Below are positions 63,965 to 64,000 of a stretch of 64,000 bases of DNA, one piece after another (within the stretch, counting starts at the first letter, position 1; each line of letters opens with the position of its first letter). The stretch comes from Hetaerina americana (lineage: Eukaryota; Arthropoda; Insecta; Odonata; Calopterygidae). The DNA lies in assembly GCA_022747635.1 (NCBI GenBank), contig JAKTNV010000005.1, forward strand, positions 84,688,469 to 84,752,468, read 5' to 3'. The notes under the pieces were generated by a model that was given only the letters and a program-made list of their open reading frames with translations, did not search any database and had not been told where the DNA came from. A program made the position numbers and the translations under genes.

Positions 63965-64000
63965 GATATAGAAGTAAGTAAAGAAGATTACTTCTATATC
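63965..64000. repeat. 13-bp inverted repeat at the window edge
   Basis: GATATAGAAGTAA (63965-63977) and its exact complement at 63988-64000, spaced by 10 bases. It may extend past the window. Confidence 0.8.

Larger units (their letters stand above)
63694..63968. repeat. large inverted repeat around a (TA)n loop, with hammerhead-like cores in both arms
   Basis: The arms 63694-63797 and 63865-63968 are about 90% identical in inverse orientation. Shared blocks include GACGGATTGTTTCCGTC, GAAATATCAAGAAA and GTGTTTCTATATT. The centre is a (TA)n array of about 33 units. The differences between arms mean it is not a simple assembly fold-back. Confidence 0.9.

Overview
The window looks like a repeat-rich arthropod (most likely insect) nuclear genome segment. 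It has mariner and Penelope-like fragments, non-LTR retrotransposon debris, tRNA-derived SINEs and about twenty long (TA)n arrays. It holds only one convincing host-gene exon. No prokaryotic gene organisation, CRISPR array, rRNA gene or free-standing canonical tRNA gene is visible. The species cannot be read from the sequence alone.

Host gene: 36571-37660 (+) is the first coding exon of a ZSWIM4/5/6-type (SWIM zinc-finger) protein, 363 codons plus one base, ending at a consensus splice donor. A CpG-rich, low-complexity tract (33270-36570) precedes it and is the probable promoter and 5'UTR. Everything from 37661 to the window end is probably its first intron. 1-33270 is upstream sequence with no recognised host exon.

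Mobile elements: Penelope-like (PLE) pieces are a reverse transcriptase (1-1256, minus) and a GIY-YIG/C-terminal part (19985-20365, minus). Four mariner remnants are present: 3132-3884, 12538-13080, 26784-27262 and 32140-32525. The first keeps perfect 33-bp terminal inverted repeats but has lost its catalytic core. At least three LINE lineages occur as decayed 3' ends, including a nested insertion with an 11-bp target duplication. SINEs fall into several families, here labelled A, B, C, D, F, G and H. Families A, F, G and H have different heads or bodies but a similar 3' end.

Most unusual: short palindromic elements related to PLE terminal sequences carry a hammerhead-ribozyme-like core. One (307-507) has 81-bp perfect arms and sits in the PLE reverse transcriptase gene between 12-bp direct repeats. 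Hammerhead-like cores recur at 1380, 42194, 59205 and twice in a large inverted repeat at 63694-63968. In most of them the stem II sequence differs while pairing is kept. A second theme is the tight association of SINE A/B copies, often in head-to-head or fold-back form, with (TA)n arrays.
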